Assembly (NCBI RefSeq): GCF_963676735.1 | Contig: NZ_OY781464.1 | Coordinates: 4,745,001 to 4,809,000, forward strand | Direction: 5' to 3' | Source of the DNA: an uncultured Draconibacterium sp. | Lineage (GTDB): Bacteria; Bacteroidota; Bacteroidia; Bacteroidales; Prolixibacteraceae | Length of the DNA stretch: 64,000 nt | Part shown: positions 57,360 to 64,000 of the stretch, piece by piece | Numbering within the stretch: position 1 is the stretch's first letter | Layout of the letters: every line of letters begins with the position of its first letter | Notes under the pieces: model-generated | The model's input: the letters and a program-made list of their open reading frames with translations, nothing else | Told to the model about the DNA's origin: nothing | Databases searched by the model: none | Translations under genes and position numbers: made by a program

Positions 57360-57365
57360 TTCATG

Positions 57366-57373
57366 TAACTTTG
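57366..57373 (+). promoter_or_regulatory. Probable -7 box for the debranching-enzyme gene
   Basis: TAACTTTG matches TAnnTTTG; no clear TTG lies 19-21 bases upstream. It would start a transcript near 57380 for the debranching, synthase and GH57 genes, allowing expression separate from glgB. Confidence 0.45.
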
Positions 57374-57435
57374 TTCCTACGCAAAGTTTATTGTCGCTGC
57401 TGAACCAATACTCAATTTACCAAAGCGTTACTGTT

Positions 57436-59382
57436 ATGCATTACCTTCAATTTGATAAGGAACAGCTGGTAAATCTTGAATATTCGCTGTTCAAAGAAAT
57501 ATTACGTTCAAACAGGGCCGGTTCTTATTTAAGTACCACACTAAACGGCTGCAATACCCGAAAATATCACGGACTATTGGTGTGCCCAATTGCCAATTTT
57601 GGAGGAGAAAAGCATGTGTTGCTTTCTTCGCTCGATGAAACTGTAATACAAAACGAAGCGGAGTTCAATCTGGGAATTCATCGGTATAAAGGTGGAACAT
57701 ACGAACCCAAAGGGCATAAATACATACGGAATGTAGAGTTTGATGCCATTCCAAAAATTACCTACCGGGTTGGAGGGGTAGTGCTTACCAAAGAACGCTT
57801 GCTGGTTGAAAAAGAAGAACAGGTACTTATAAAATACACACTTGAAGAAGCAACTTCGCCAACCACTTTGCGCTTAAAACCATTTTTGGCCTTTCGGAAT
57901 ATACACCAGCTGAGCAAGGCAAACATGTACGTAAACCGAAAATTTGGTAAAGCAAAAAACGGGATAAAAACCTGTTTGTATAAAGGCTACCCGGATTTGT
58001 ATATGCAAAGCAGCAAGGCCGTTGATTTTGTAGCTGTACCCGACTGGTATTATGATATTGAATACCTGAAAGAATTAAACCGGGGATACGATTACCTGGA
58101 AGATCTTTTTGTTCCGGGATACTTTGAGTTTCCGATGAAAAAGGGCGAATCGATTGTTTTTGCAGCCGGACTTAAAGAAGCTAACCCCGTATCGTTAAAA
58201 CAACGTTTTACCAGGGAGCAAAAAAAACGCGGCGACAAAGAAACGTTTAACAGTGTATTGGAGCAGGCAGCACATCAGTTTGTAATGCACCGGGGCTATA
58301 CTGCCGATATTGTTGCCGGTTTCCCATGGTACAACAGCATAACCCGCCAAACCTTTGTGGCTTTGCCCGGTTTGTGTCTGGCTTTTAACGACTCAAAACT
58401 CTGCGAAAAGATTCTGGACTCTTACCTCAAATATTTTAACGATGGTTTTTTCCCCGATCGGGTAAACGATCAAAACCTGGAATACCATTCGGCTGATACT
58501 TCCCTTTGGTTTATTTGGGTGATTCAACAGTATTTCAAGAAAAAGAATAATCCAAAGGCTTTGTGGAAATTATATGGCACCGCCATTAAGCGTATTCTTA
58601 ATGCCTATAAAAACAATAACCTGGAGTACATAAAAATGTTACCCAACGGGTTAATTTATGCCGAAAAGAAAGACACAGCACTTACATGGATGAATTCAAG
58701 CGTTAACGGAAAAGCGATATTACCCCGGTCGGGTATGGCTGTTGAGGTAAACGCTTTGTGGTTTAATGCTATTTGTTTTGCACTCGATCTTGCAGATATG
58801 GCAGGAGATCAGGGATTTATCGATGAGTGGAAACACATGTGTAAAACTGTTGCACAATCGTTTCTGAAAACGTTTTGGAGTGAGGGGCATGCTTACCTGG
58901 CTGATGTGGTGAAAGATGAAAACCAGGATTGGGCCGTTCGCCCCAACATGCTAATTGCAGTTGCCATGGATTACACCCCGCTATCGAAAGAACAACAAAA
59001 GCAGGTATTAAGTGTGGCGAAACGAAAACTGCTTACAAATAGAGGACTGCGTACTTTGTCGCCCGATCATTTGCGCTACTTTGGTATCATTAATGGTGGG
59101 CCCGAAGAGCGTGAGATTGCAGTTCATCAGGGGGCTGTTTGGCCCTGGTTGTTGCAGTTTTTTGTGGAAGCTTATCTGAAAATACACAAGCGCGGAGGCT
59201 TGCCCTTTGTAAAACAAATAATGGAAAGTTTTGAAACAGAAATGACCGAAAACTGTATCGGCAATATTTCGGAAATGTATGATGGCGACCCGCCGCATAG
59301 CGGGCGTGGAGCCATTTCGCAGGCCTGGAATGTGGCGGGTGTATCCTATGCCCTGAATATGGTTCAGCATTATTCTGATTAA
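57436..59382 (+). CDS. Glycogen debranching enzyme (amylo-alpha-1,6-glucosidase type, GH133)
   Basis: The enzyme hydrolyses alpha-1,6 branch points of glycogen. The product has 648 residues from ATG 57436; an upstream TTG (57391) is rejected because it overlaps the leader behind a good promoter box. An N-terminal beta-sandwich (RSNRAGSYLSTTLNGCNTRKYHGLLV) leads into the (alpha/alpha)6 barrel with GFPWYNSITRQTFVALPGL, ADTSLWFIW and MNSSVNGKAILPRSGMAVEVNALWFNA. The C-terminal HQGAVWPWLLQFFVEAYLK and GAISQAWNVAGVSYAL are family hallmarks. Cysteine is sparse and there is no signal peptide, so it acts in the cytoplasm. The synthase-like gene follows after 49 bases. Confidence 0.93.
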   Translation: MHYLQFDKEQLVNLEYSLFKEILRSNRAGSYLSTTLNGCNTRKYHGLLVCPIANFGGEKHVLLSSLDETVIQNEAEFNLGIHRYKGGTYEPKGHKYIRNVEFDAIPKITYRVGGVVLTKERLLVEKEEQVLIKYTLEEATSPTTLRLKPFLAFRNIHQLSKANMYVNRKFGKAKNGIKTCLYKGYPDLYMQSSKAVDFVAVPDWYYDIEYLKELNRGYDYLEDLFVPGYFEFPMKKGESIVFAAGLKEANPVSLKQRFTREQKKRGDKETFNSVLEQAAHQFVMHRGYTADIVAGFPWYNSITRQTFVALPGLCLAFNDSKLCEKILDSYLKYFNDGFFPDRVNDQNLEYHSADTSLWFIWVIQQYFKKKNNPKALWKLYGTAIKRILNAYKNNNLEYIKMLPNGLIYAEKKDTALTWMNSSVNGKAILPRSGMAVEVNALWFNAICFALDLADMAGDQGFIDEWKHMCKTVAQSFLKTFWSEGHAYLADVVKDENQDWAVRPNMLIAVAMDYTPLSKEQQKQVLSVAKRKLLTNRGLRTLSPDHLRYFGIINGGPEEREIAVHQGAVWPWLLQFFVEAYLKIHKRGGLPFVKQIMESFETEMTENCIGNISEMYDGDPPHSGRGAISQAWNVAGVSYALNMVQHYSD

Positions 59383-59431
59383 GTGCGAAGCGATACTAAA
59401 AGCACCTTTATAACCAGTTGAAAAAGCGCGT

Positions 59432-60724
59432 ATGAAAGTTTTAATGTTTGGATGGGAATTTCCTCCCCATATCTCAGGCGGATTGGGAACAGCCTGCTAT
59501 GGGCTAACAAAAGGAATGTCGGAACTGAACGATGTTGATGTTACTTTTGTTGTGCCAAAAGCCTTTGGCGACGAGGACCAGACACGCATTAAACTGATTG
59601 GTGCTAACAATATACCGGTAACACAACAAACCGTTTCTTTTAACTCCACTTCTAATACCGTCGATTACCTCGAAATAGATTCGCCAATTCTTCCGTATGT
59701 AAGCGAAGAACAGTTCTGGCAATTGAAAAGCCGGCGTTACACCCGTAAAACAAAATTTGTTGAAACTGACGAAAACTCACGAATCAATTTTAGTGGTGGC
59801 TATGGCCCGGACCTGTTATCGGAAATAAGAGATTATGCATTGGTGGCCAGTGTGATAGCGGAAGAAAAGGATTTTGATGTGATACATGCACACGATTGGC
59901 TGACCTATCCGGCCGGAATAGCAGCTAAAAATGTTAGCGGAAAACCGCTGGTAATTCATGTGCATGCTACCGATTTCGACCGTAGTGGAGGAGATGTTAA
60001 TCCAAAGGTTTATGCCATAGAGCGCGAAGGAATGGAAGCCGCCGATAAGATTATAACCGTAAGTAATCTTACACGAAATATTGTAATTGAAAAATACGGT
60101 ATTGCGCCCGAAAAAGTAATTACTGTTTATAATGCTGTGGAAGCGGTAGGTGATGAAAAAGGTAGCCTGCCCCCGAAAGGCGTGAATGATAAAGTGGTAA
60201 CATTTTTAGGACGAATAACCATGCAAAAAGGACCGGGCTATTTTGTTGAAGCGGCTAACATGGTGCTGAAAAAAATGCAAAATGCACGCTTTGTAATGGC
60301 CGGCAGCGGCGATATGATGAACGAGATGGTAAGCCGGACAGCAGAACTGGGAATAGCCGATCGGTTTCATTTTACCGGCTTTTTAAAAGGAAACGATGTA
60401 AACGACCTCTTTAAAATGACCGATGTTTTTGTAATGCCATCGGTGTCGGAACCCTTTGGTATTGTGCCACTCGAGGCCATGCAATTAAATGTGCCCGTAA
60501 TCATTTCAAACCAGTCGGGAGTGGCTGAGATACTGCAACATGCCATAAAAATCGATTTTTGGGATACTTATGCCATGGCCGATGCTATTTATGGTGTATT
60601 AAATTACCCCTCGTTGGCCCAACACTTTAAAAGTGAAGGTAAAAGCGAAGTGAATGAGTTAAAATGGATTTATTCTGCCAAAGAGGTACGAAAAGTTTAC
60701 CTTAGTGCCATTCCAAACCATTAA
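59432..60724 (+). CDS. Glycogen synthase-like glycosyltransferase (GT4/GT5-type GT-B fold)
   Basis: The product transfers glucose from a nucleotide sugar to the growing glucan, by gene context. It has 430 residues. The N-terminal half opens with LMFGWEFPPHISGGLGTACYG, containing the GGLG loop of glucan synthases, and DVIHAHDWLTYPAG follows. The C-terminal half has VTFLGRITMQKGPGYFVEA and the donor motif SEPFGIVPLEAMQLNVPVI (E-x7-E). It is shorter than classic bacterial GlgA and closer to archaeal or GT4-like synthases, so ADP- or UDP-glucose specificity is unclear. It is flanked by debranching and GH57 genes (gap of 10 bases downstream), the arrangement seen in other Bacteroidota. Confidence 0.88.
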   Translation: MKVLMFGWEFPPHISGGLGTACYGLTKGMSELNDVDVTFVVPKAFGDEDQTRIKLIGANNIPVTQQTVSFNSTSNTVDYLEIDSPILPYVSEEQFWQLKSRRYTRKTKFVETDENSRINFSGGYGPDLLSEIRDYALVASVIAEEKDFDVIHAHDWLTYPAGIAAKNVSGKPLVIHVHATDFDRSGGDVNPKVYAIEREGMEAADKIITVSNLTRNIVIEKYGIAPEKVITVYNAVEAVGDEKGSLPPKGVNDKVVTFLGRITMQKGPGYFVEAANMVLKKMQNARFVMAGSGDMMNEMVSRTAELGIADRFHFTGFLKGNDVNDLFKMTDVFVMPSVSEPFGIVPLEAMQLNVPVIISNQSGVAEILQHAIKIDFWDTYAMADAIYGVLNYPSLAQHFKSEGKSEVNELKWIYSAKEVRKVYLSAIPNH

Positions 60725-60734
60725 CCCGTAAATT

Positions 60735-62066
60735 ATGAAATCAGTCTGTTTATATTTTCAAATACATCAACCTTTTCGTCACAGGCGTTATCGCTTTTTC
60801 GATATTGGTAACGATCATTATTATTACGACGATTATTCCAACGAAAGCATTGTGCGGCAAATTGTCGACAATTGTTATTTGCCCGCCAATAAATTATTGC
60901 TAAAGCTGGCAAAACAGCATGGCAGCAAATTTAAAGTTGCCTTTTCTGTTACCGGAGTGGCACTCGAGCAGTTTGAGCTTTATGTGCCCGAAGTTATCGA
61001 ATCTTTTCAGGAATTGGCAAAAACCGGATGTGTTGAGTTTTTGGCCGAAACCTATTCGCATTCGCTAAGTGCCTTAAAAGACAGGGATAGTTTTATAAGC
61101 GAAGTAAAAAGGCACGACGCACAGATTTTTCGTTTGTTTGGCCAACGTCCCAAAGTATTTCGTAATACCGAAATGATTTATTCGGACGAAATAGGCGATA
61201 TGGTTGCCAAAATGGGCTATGCCGGCATTTTAACCGAAGGCGCAAAACACGTGCTGGGATGGAAAAGCCCCAACTTTTTATATGTGAATGCCATAAATCC
61301 GAGATTGAAAGTATTAATGCGAAATTATAAAATGAGCGATGATATTGCTTTCCGTTTCTCGGATAAAAACTGGGATGAATACCCGTTAACCGCTGAAAAA
61401 TTTACAGGATGGATGGAGAAAATCGGAGACAAAGAGGAAGTGCTTAATTTGTTTATGGGCTACGACTCCTTTGGCTGTCGCCACACCAAACAAAGCGGTA
61501 TTTTTGCTTTTCTTGAAGCATTGGCAAAAGAAATTATTAGCAGTAAAAGCATTAAATTTGCTGCACCATCCGAGCTGGTTAAAGAACTTCAACCCATTTC
61601 AATGGTAAGTGTTCCGCATCCCATTTCCTGGTCGGATGAGGAACGCGACCTGAGTGCCTGGATTGGCAACGGTATGCAAAAGGAAGCCTTTGGGAAACTT
61701 TATGACATGAATAAGCAAATGCAAAAATGTACTGATGCTGCCTTGAAAAAAGACTGGAATTACCTGCAGGTGAGTGATCACTTTTTTTACATGTCGACAA
61801 AATATTTTACCGATGGTAATCCGCACAAATCCTATAATCATTTCGATTCGCCTTATGAGGCATTCATTAATTACATGAATGTATTGAGCGATTTTAAAAT
61901 TAGGCTAAATGCCCATGTGCCGGAAAACGAAATTGAAAACGAAATTGCATCGTTACACCGTCTGCTTGAAGAAAAGGAGGATAAAATAAAAAAGATGGAA
62001 GCCGATTTAAAACGACTGCAAAAGATGAAAAAACAAAAAAATACTACCCGCAGAAAGAAATCGTAA
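60735..62066 (+). CDS. GH57 family alpha-amylase-like enzyme
   Basis: This glycoside hydrolase family 57 enzyme has 443 residues and acts on alpha-1,4-glucans as an amylase or 4-alpha-glucanotransferase. The HQPFRHRRYRF start matches region 1. The nucleophile E146 is in FRNTEMIYS, and the acid/base candidate D244 is in MGYDSFGCRH. A charged coiled-coil tail (about 395-443, LLEEKEDKIKKMEADLKRL then Lys/Arg-rich) extends the C-terminus and might mediate oligomerisation or binding. There is no signal peptide, so it acts on internal glycogen. Its start lies 10 bases after the synthase-like gene, so the two are co-transcribed. Confidence 0.93.
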   Translation: MKSVCLYFQIHQPFRHRRYRFFDIGNDHYYYDDYSNESIVRQIVDNCYLPANKLLLKLAKQHGSKFKVAFSVTGVALEQFELYVPEVIESFQELAKTGCVEFLAETYSHSLSALKDRDSFISEVKRHDAQIFRLFGQRPKVFRNTEMIYSDEIGDMVAKMGYAGILTEGAKHVLGWKSPNFLYVNAINPRLKVLMRNYKMSDDIAFRFSDKNWDEYPLTAEKFTGWMEKIGDKEEVLNLFMGYDSFGCRHTKQSGIFAFLEALAKEIISSKSIKFAAPSELVKELQPISMVSVPHPISWSDEERDLSAWIGNGMQKEAFGKLYDMNKQMQKCTDAALKKDWNYLQVSDHFFYMSTKYFTDGNPHKSYNHFDSPYEAFINYMNVLSDFKIRLNAHVPENEIENEIASLHRLLEEKEDKIKKMEADLKRLQKMKKQKNTTRRKKS

Positions 62067-62132
62067 TCTGTAGCAAACATTAAATTCATCAAAAGATAAC
62101 TGTGTAAATAACACTTAGTATAAATGTTAGTT

Positions 62133-62160
62133 TAATTTTGCAGCTCGCTATAAGCGAGTT
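62133..62160 (+). promoter_or_regulatory. Promoter -7 box and 5'-leader hairpin of the phosphorylase gene
   Basis: TAATTTTG (62133-62140) matches TAnnTTTG and is followed by CTCGCT-ATA-AGCGAG (62144-62158), a 6-base hairpin extendable by a G-T and an A-T pair. The hairpin lies near the predicted transcript 5' end, which could stabilise the message. The gene is thus likely transcribed on its own. Confidence 0.5.
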
Positions 62161-62216
62161 AGCAAAGGTGTTGTTTCAGTGGAGTAGCGCCGTTAACTAT
62201 TAAAATTGAAAAGAAA

Positions 62217-64000
62217 ATGGAAGATTTAAAGTTTATAAAAAACCCGGCTGTTGATGAGCCGGTATGGAAACGAATTATTGTAGAGTCGAATGTACCGGAA
62301 AAACTTTCGCCTCTTCGTGAGCTGTCAAAAAACATTTGGTGGAGCTGGAATACAGAAGCCAGAGAACTGTTTCAATATATCGATCAGGAAATTTGGGAAG
62401 AATGTGCGCACAATCCTATTGTGTTACTCGATCAGGTAGGTTTTAGCCGCTTTAAGGAGCTGGAAAACGATGAAGCTTTTATGGCGCGAATGAACGAGGT
62501 AAATGTCCGGTTTAATAAATACCTTGATGAAAGAAAGAACCTGGCCGGTCCTGAAATCGCCTACTTTAGTATGGAGTATGGTTTACACGACAGTTTAAAA
62601 ATATTCTCGGGTGGTTTAGGAATTCTTGCCGGCGATTACCTGAAAGAAGCCAGCGATATGAAAGTTAATCTGGTTGCCGTAGGTCTGTTATACCGCTATG
62701 GCTATTTCAGACAAAATCTAAACCTGCACGGCGAGCAAATGGCAATTTACGATGCACAGCAATTTTCGAAAATCCCCGTTCAGCCGGCATTGGATGCTAA
62801 TGGCGAATGGGTAAAAGTAGAGGTGCAGTATCCCGGAAGAACACTCATCGGACGTGTTTGGCAAACTTATGTTGGTTCAATAAAATTGTACCTGCTTGAT
62901 GCCGATCATCACGAAAACAACGATGCCGATCGCTTTGTAACCCACCACTTGTATGGTGGCGACAATGAAAATCGCTTGAAACAGGAAATGTTGCTTGGCC
63001 TGGGTGGTATTCAGGCTTTAAATAAATTGGGTTACAAATCAGATGTATATCATTGTAACGAAGGGCATGCTGCTTTTATTGGCATCGAACGCATTGCCAA
63101 CCTTATGGCCGAACAAAAACTATCTTACGCAGAAGCCAAGGAAGTGGTAAATGCTTCAACTGTATTTACTACGCATACACCGGTTCCGGCCGGACACGAT
63201 TCCTTCCACAAAGATATGTTCAGGCATTACATGAATTTCTTCCCTGAAAAATTGGGAATTAGCTGGGAATCGTTTGAAATGCTTGGAAAAGCCAGGGCTG
63301 AAGAAGACCATTTTAATATGAGCTACCTCGCCAGTAACCTCTCGCAGGGAATTAATGGTGTTAGTATGTTGCATGGCGATGTTAGTAAAGCTGTACTTAA
63401 AAATCTTTATCAGGGTTTTCTGGAAGAAGAACTGGAAATAGGTTATGTTACTAACGGAGTGCACTACCCTACATGGGCGGCACAGGAATGGAAAGACATT
63501 CATAAAAAATATTTTGGAGAGGAGTTCCCGAATAACCAGTTGGATTTTGATGTTTGGAAGAAAATTTACAACGTGCCCGATCATGAAATTTGGGAACTGC
63601 GTAAAAAGTTACGTCAGAAACTGATCAACTACATCAAAGAACGTTTTTCTGATAACTGGATTAAACGTTCTGAAAATCCAAAGCTTATCACCGAAATCCT
63701 TGGAAAATTAAATCCCAATACGCTGACCATTGGTTTTGCCCGACGGTTTGCTACCTACAAGCGTGCTCACCTGTTATTCCGTAACCTCGATCGACTGGCA
63801 AAAATTGTAAATAACCCTGATCGTCCGGTACAGTTTATTTTTGCCGGTAAAGCGCATCCGGCTGATAAAGCTGGACAGGACCTGATAAAAAATATTGTAG
63901 AAGTATCGAAACGTCCGGAGTTTAGAGGTAAAATTTTGTTTGTGCAGAATTACGACATGAACCTGGCAAAAATGTTATTGCAAGGGGTTGATGTTTGGAT
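62217..64000 (+). CDS. glgP: Alpha-glucan (glycogen) phosphorylase, GT35, 3' end outside window
   Basis: This phosphorylase releases glucose-1-phosphate from the non-reducing ends of glycogen using pyridoxal phosphate. The frame is open from ATG 62217 to the window end (594 codons seen). It belongs to the shorter alpha-glucan phosphorylase branch: the opening LRELSKNIWWSWNTEARELF, then YFSMEYGLHDSLKIFSGGLG, NEGHAAF, FTTHTPVPAGHD, VTNGVHYPTWAA and FARRFATYKRA are all typical. The PLP-lysine region lies beyond the edge, where more than 200 further residues are expected. A promoter and a small hairpin precede it. It completes the synthesis-degradation set with the upstream cluster. Confidence 0.95.
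   Translation, partial: MEDLKFIKNPAVDEPVWKRIIVESNVPEKLSPLRELSKNIWWSWNTEARELFQYIDQEIWEECAHNPIVLLDQVGFSRFKELENDEAFMARMNEVNVRFNKYLDERKNLAGPEIAYFSMEYGLHDSLKIFSGGLGILAGDYLKEASDMKVNLVAVGLLYRYGYFRQNLNLHGEQMAIYDAQQFSKIPVQPALDANGEWVKVEVQYPGRTLIGRVWQTYVGSIKLYLLDADHHENNDADRFVTHHLYGGDNENRLKQEMLLGLGGIQALNKLGYKSDVYHCNEGHAAFIGIERIANLMAEQKLSYAEAKEVVNASTVFTTHTPVPAGHDSFHKDMFRHYMNFFPEKLGISWESFEMLGKARAEEDHFNMSYLASNLSQGINGVSMLHGDVSKAVLKNLYQGFLEEELEIGYVTNGVHYPTWAAQEWKDIHKKYFGEEFPNNQLDFDVWKKIYNVPDHEIWELRKKLRQKLINYIKERFSDNWIKRSENPKLITEILGKLNPNTLTIGFARRFATYKRAHLLFRNLDRLAKIVNNPDRPVQFIFAGKAHPADKAGQDLIKNIVEVSKRPEFRGKILFVQNYDMNLAKMLLQGVDVW

Noticed and set aside
57391..57435. TTG start of the debranching enzyme giving 15 extra residues
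   Set aside because: It lies close behind a promoter box, the extra residues match nothing in the family, and ATG 57436 begins the conserved region.

Overview
The window comes from a member of the Bacteroidota, probably of the Marinilabiliales/Prolixibacteraceae type; the phylum call is strong and the family call is inference. The evidence is: repeated TAnnTTTG promoter boxes in place of sigma70 boxes, few Shine-Dalgarno sequences, a PorP/SprF-like outer-membrane protein, a gliding-type (type B) type IX secretion C-terminal domain, DUF3810 and GSCFA proteins, and a GxxExxY gene with its usual CGCAAAG/CTCTGCGG flanking repeats. No tRNA, rRNA, CRISPR array or insertion sequence was recognised.

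Region 1 (1-15.6 kb) is mostly housekeeping. It holds the end of an RND/MMPL exporter overlapping a polyprenyl diphosphate synthase; atpDC with a clear promoter and terminator; a family 9 glycosyltransferase; a Tat/lipoprotein-type amidase; an unusual single-chain desaturase-Rieske-flavin reductase fusion; and rlmN. Three genes follow on the minus strand (a DUF3810 membrane protein, an MBL-fold hydrolase and a RACo-like ferredoxin/ASKHA protein). Between rlmN and these lies a collapsed remnant of an AAA/DUF4143-type ATPase. An exported M19 dipeptidase closes the region.

Region 2 (15.9-52.3 kb) is a giant surface-adhesin locus read left to right: a PorP/SprF-like protein without a usable ATG start; a 7109-residue repeat protein (HYR, SprB, PKD and Ig-like modules) without a recognisable sorting domain; two small exported proteins of unknown function; and a 2784-residue protein of similar repeats that ends in calcium-binding-type TSP3 repeats and a type B sorting domain. 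The spacers between these genes are full of degenerate repeats. The most striking is an eight-unit tandem array (42.28-43.91 kb): one unit carries an intact GxxExxY gene, and most of the others carry an internally deleted remnant of the same gene. The array directly abuts the start of the 2784-residue gene.

Region 3 (52.5-64 kb) has a minus-strand Cys/Met-metabolism PLP enzyme, then a 0.5-kb divergent spacer with a promoter-like box and a near-perfect intrinsic terminator that together suggest a ~70-nt RNA. A complete alpha-glucan (glycogen) cluster follows: branching enzyme, GSCFA hydrolase, debranching enzyme, glycogen-synthase-like glycosyltransferase, GH57 amylase, and an alpha-glucan phosphorylase cut off by the window edge. 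Together these would make, branch, trim and phosphorolyse storage glycogen.
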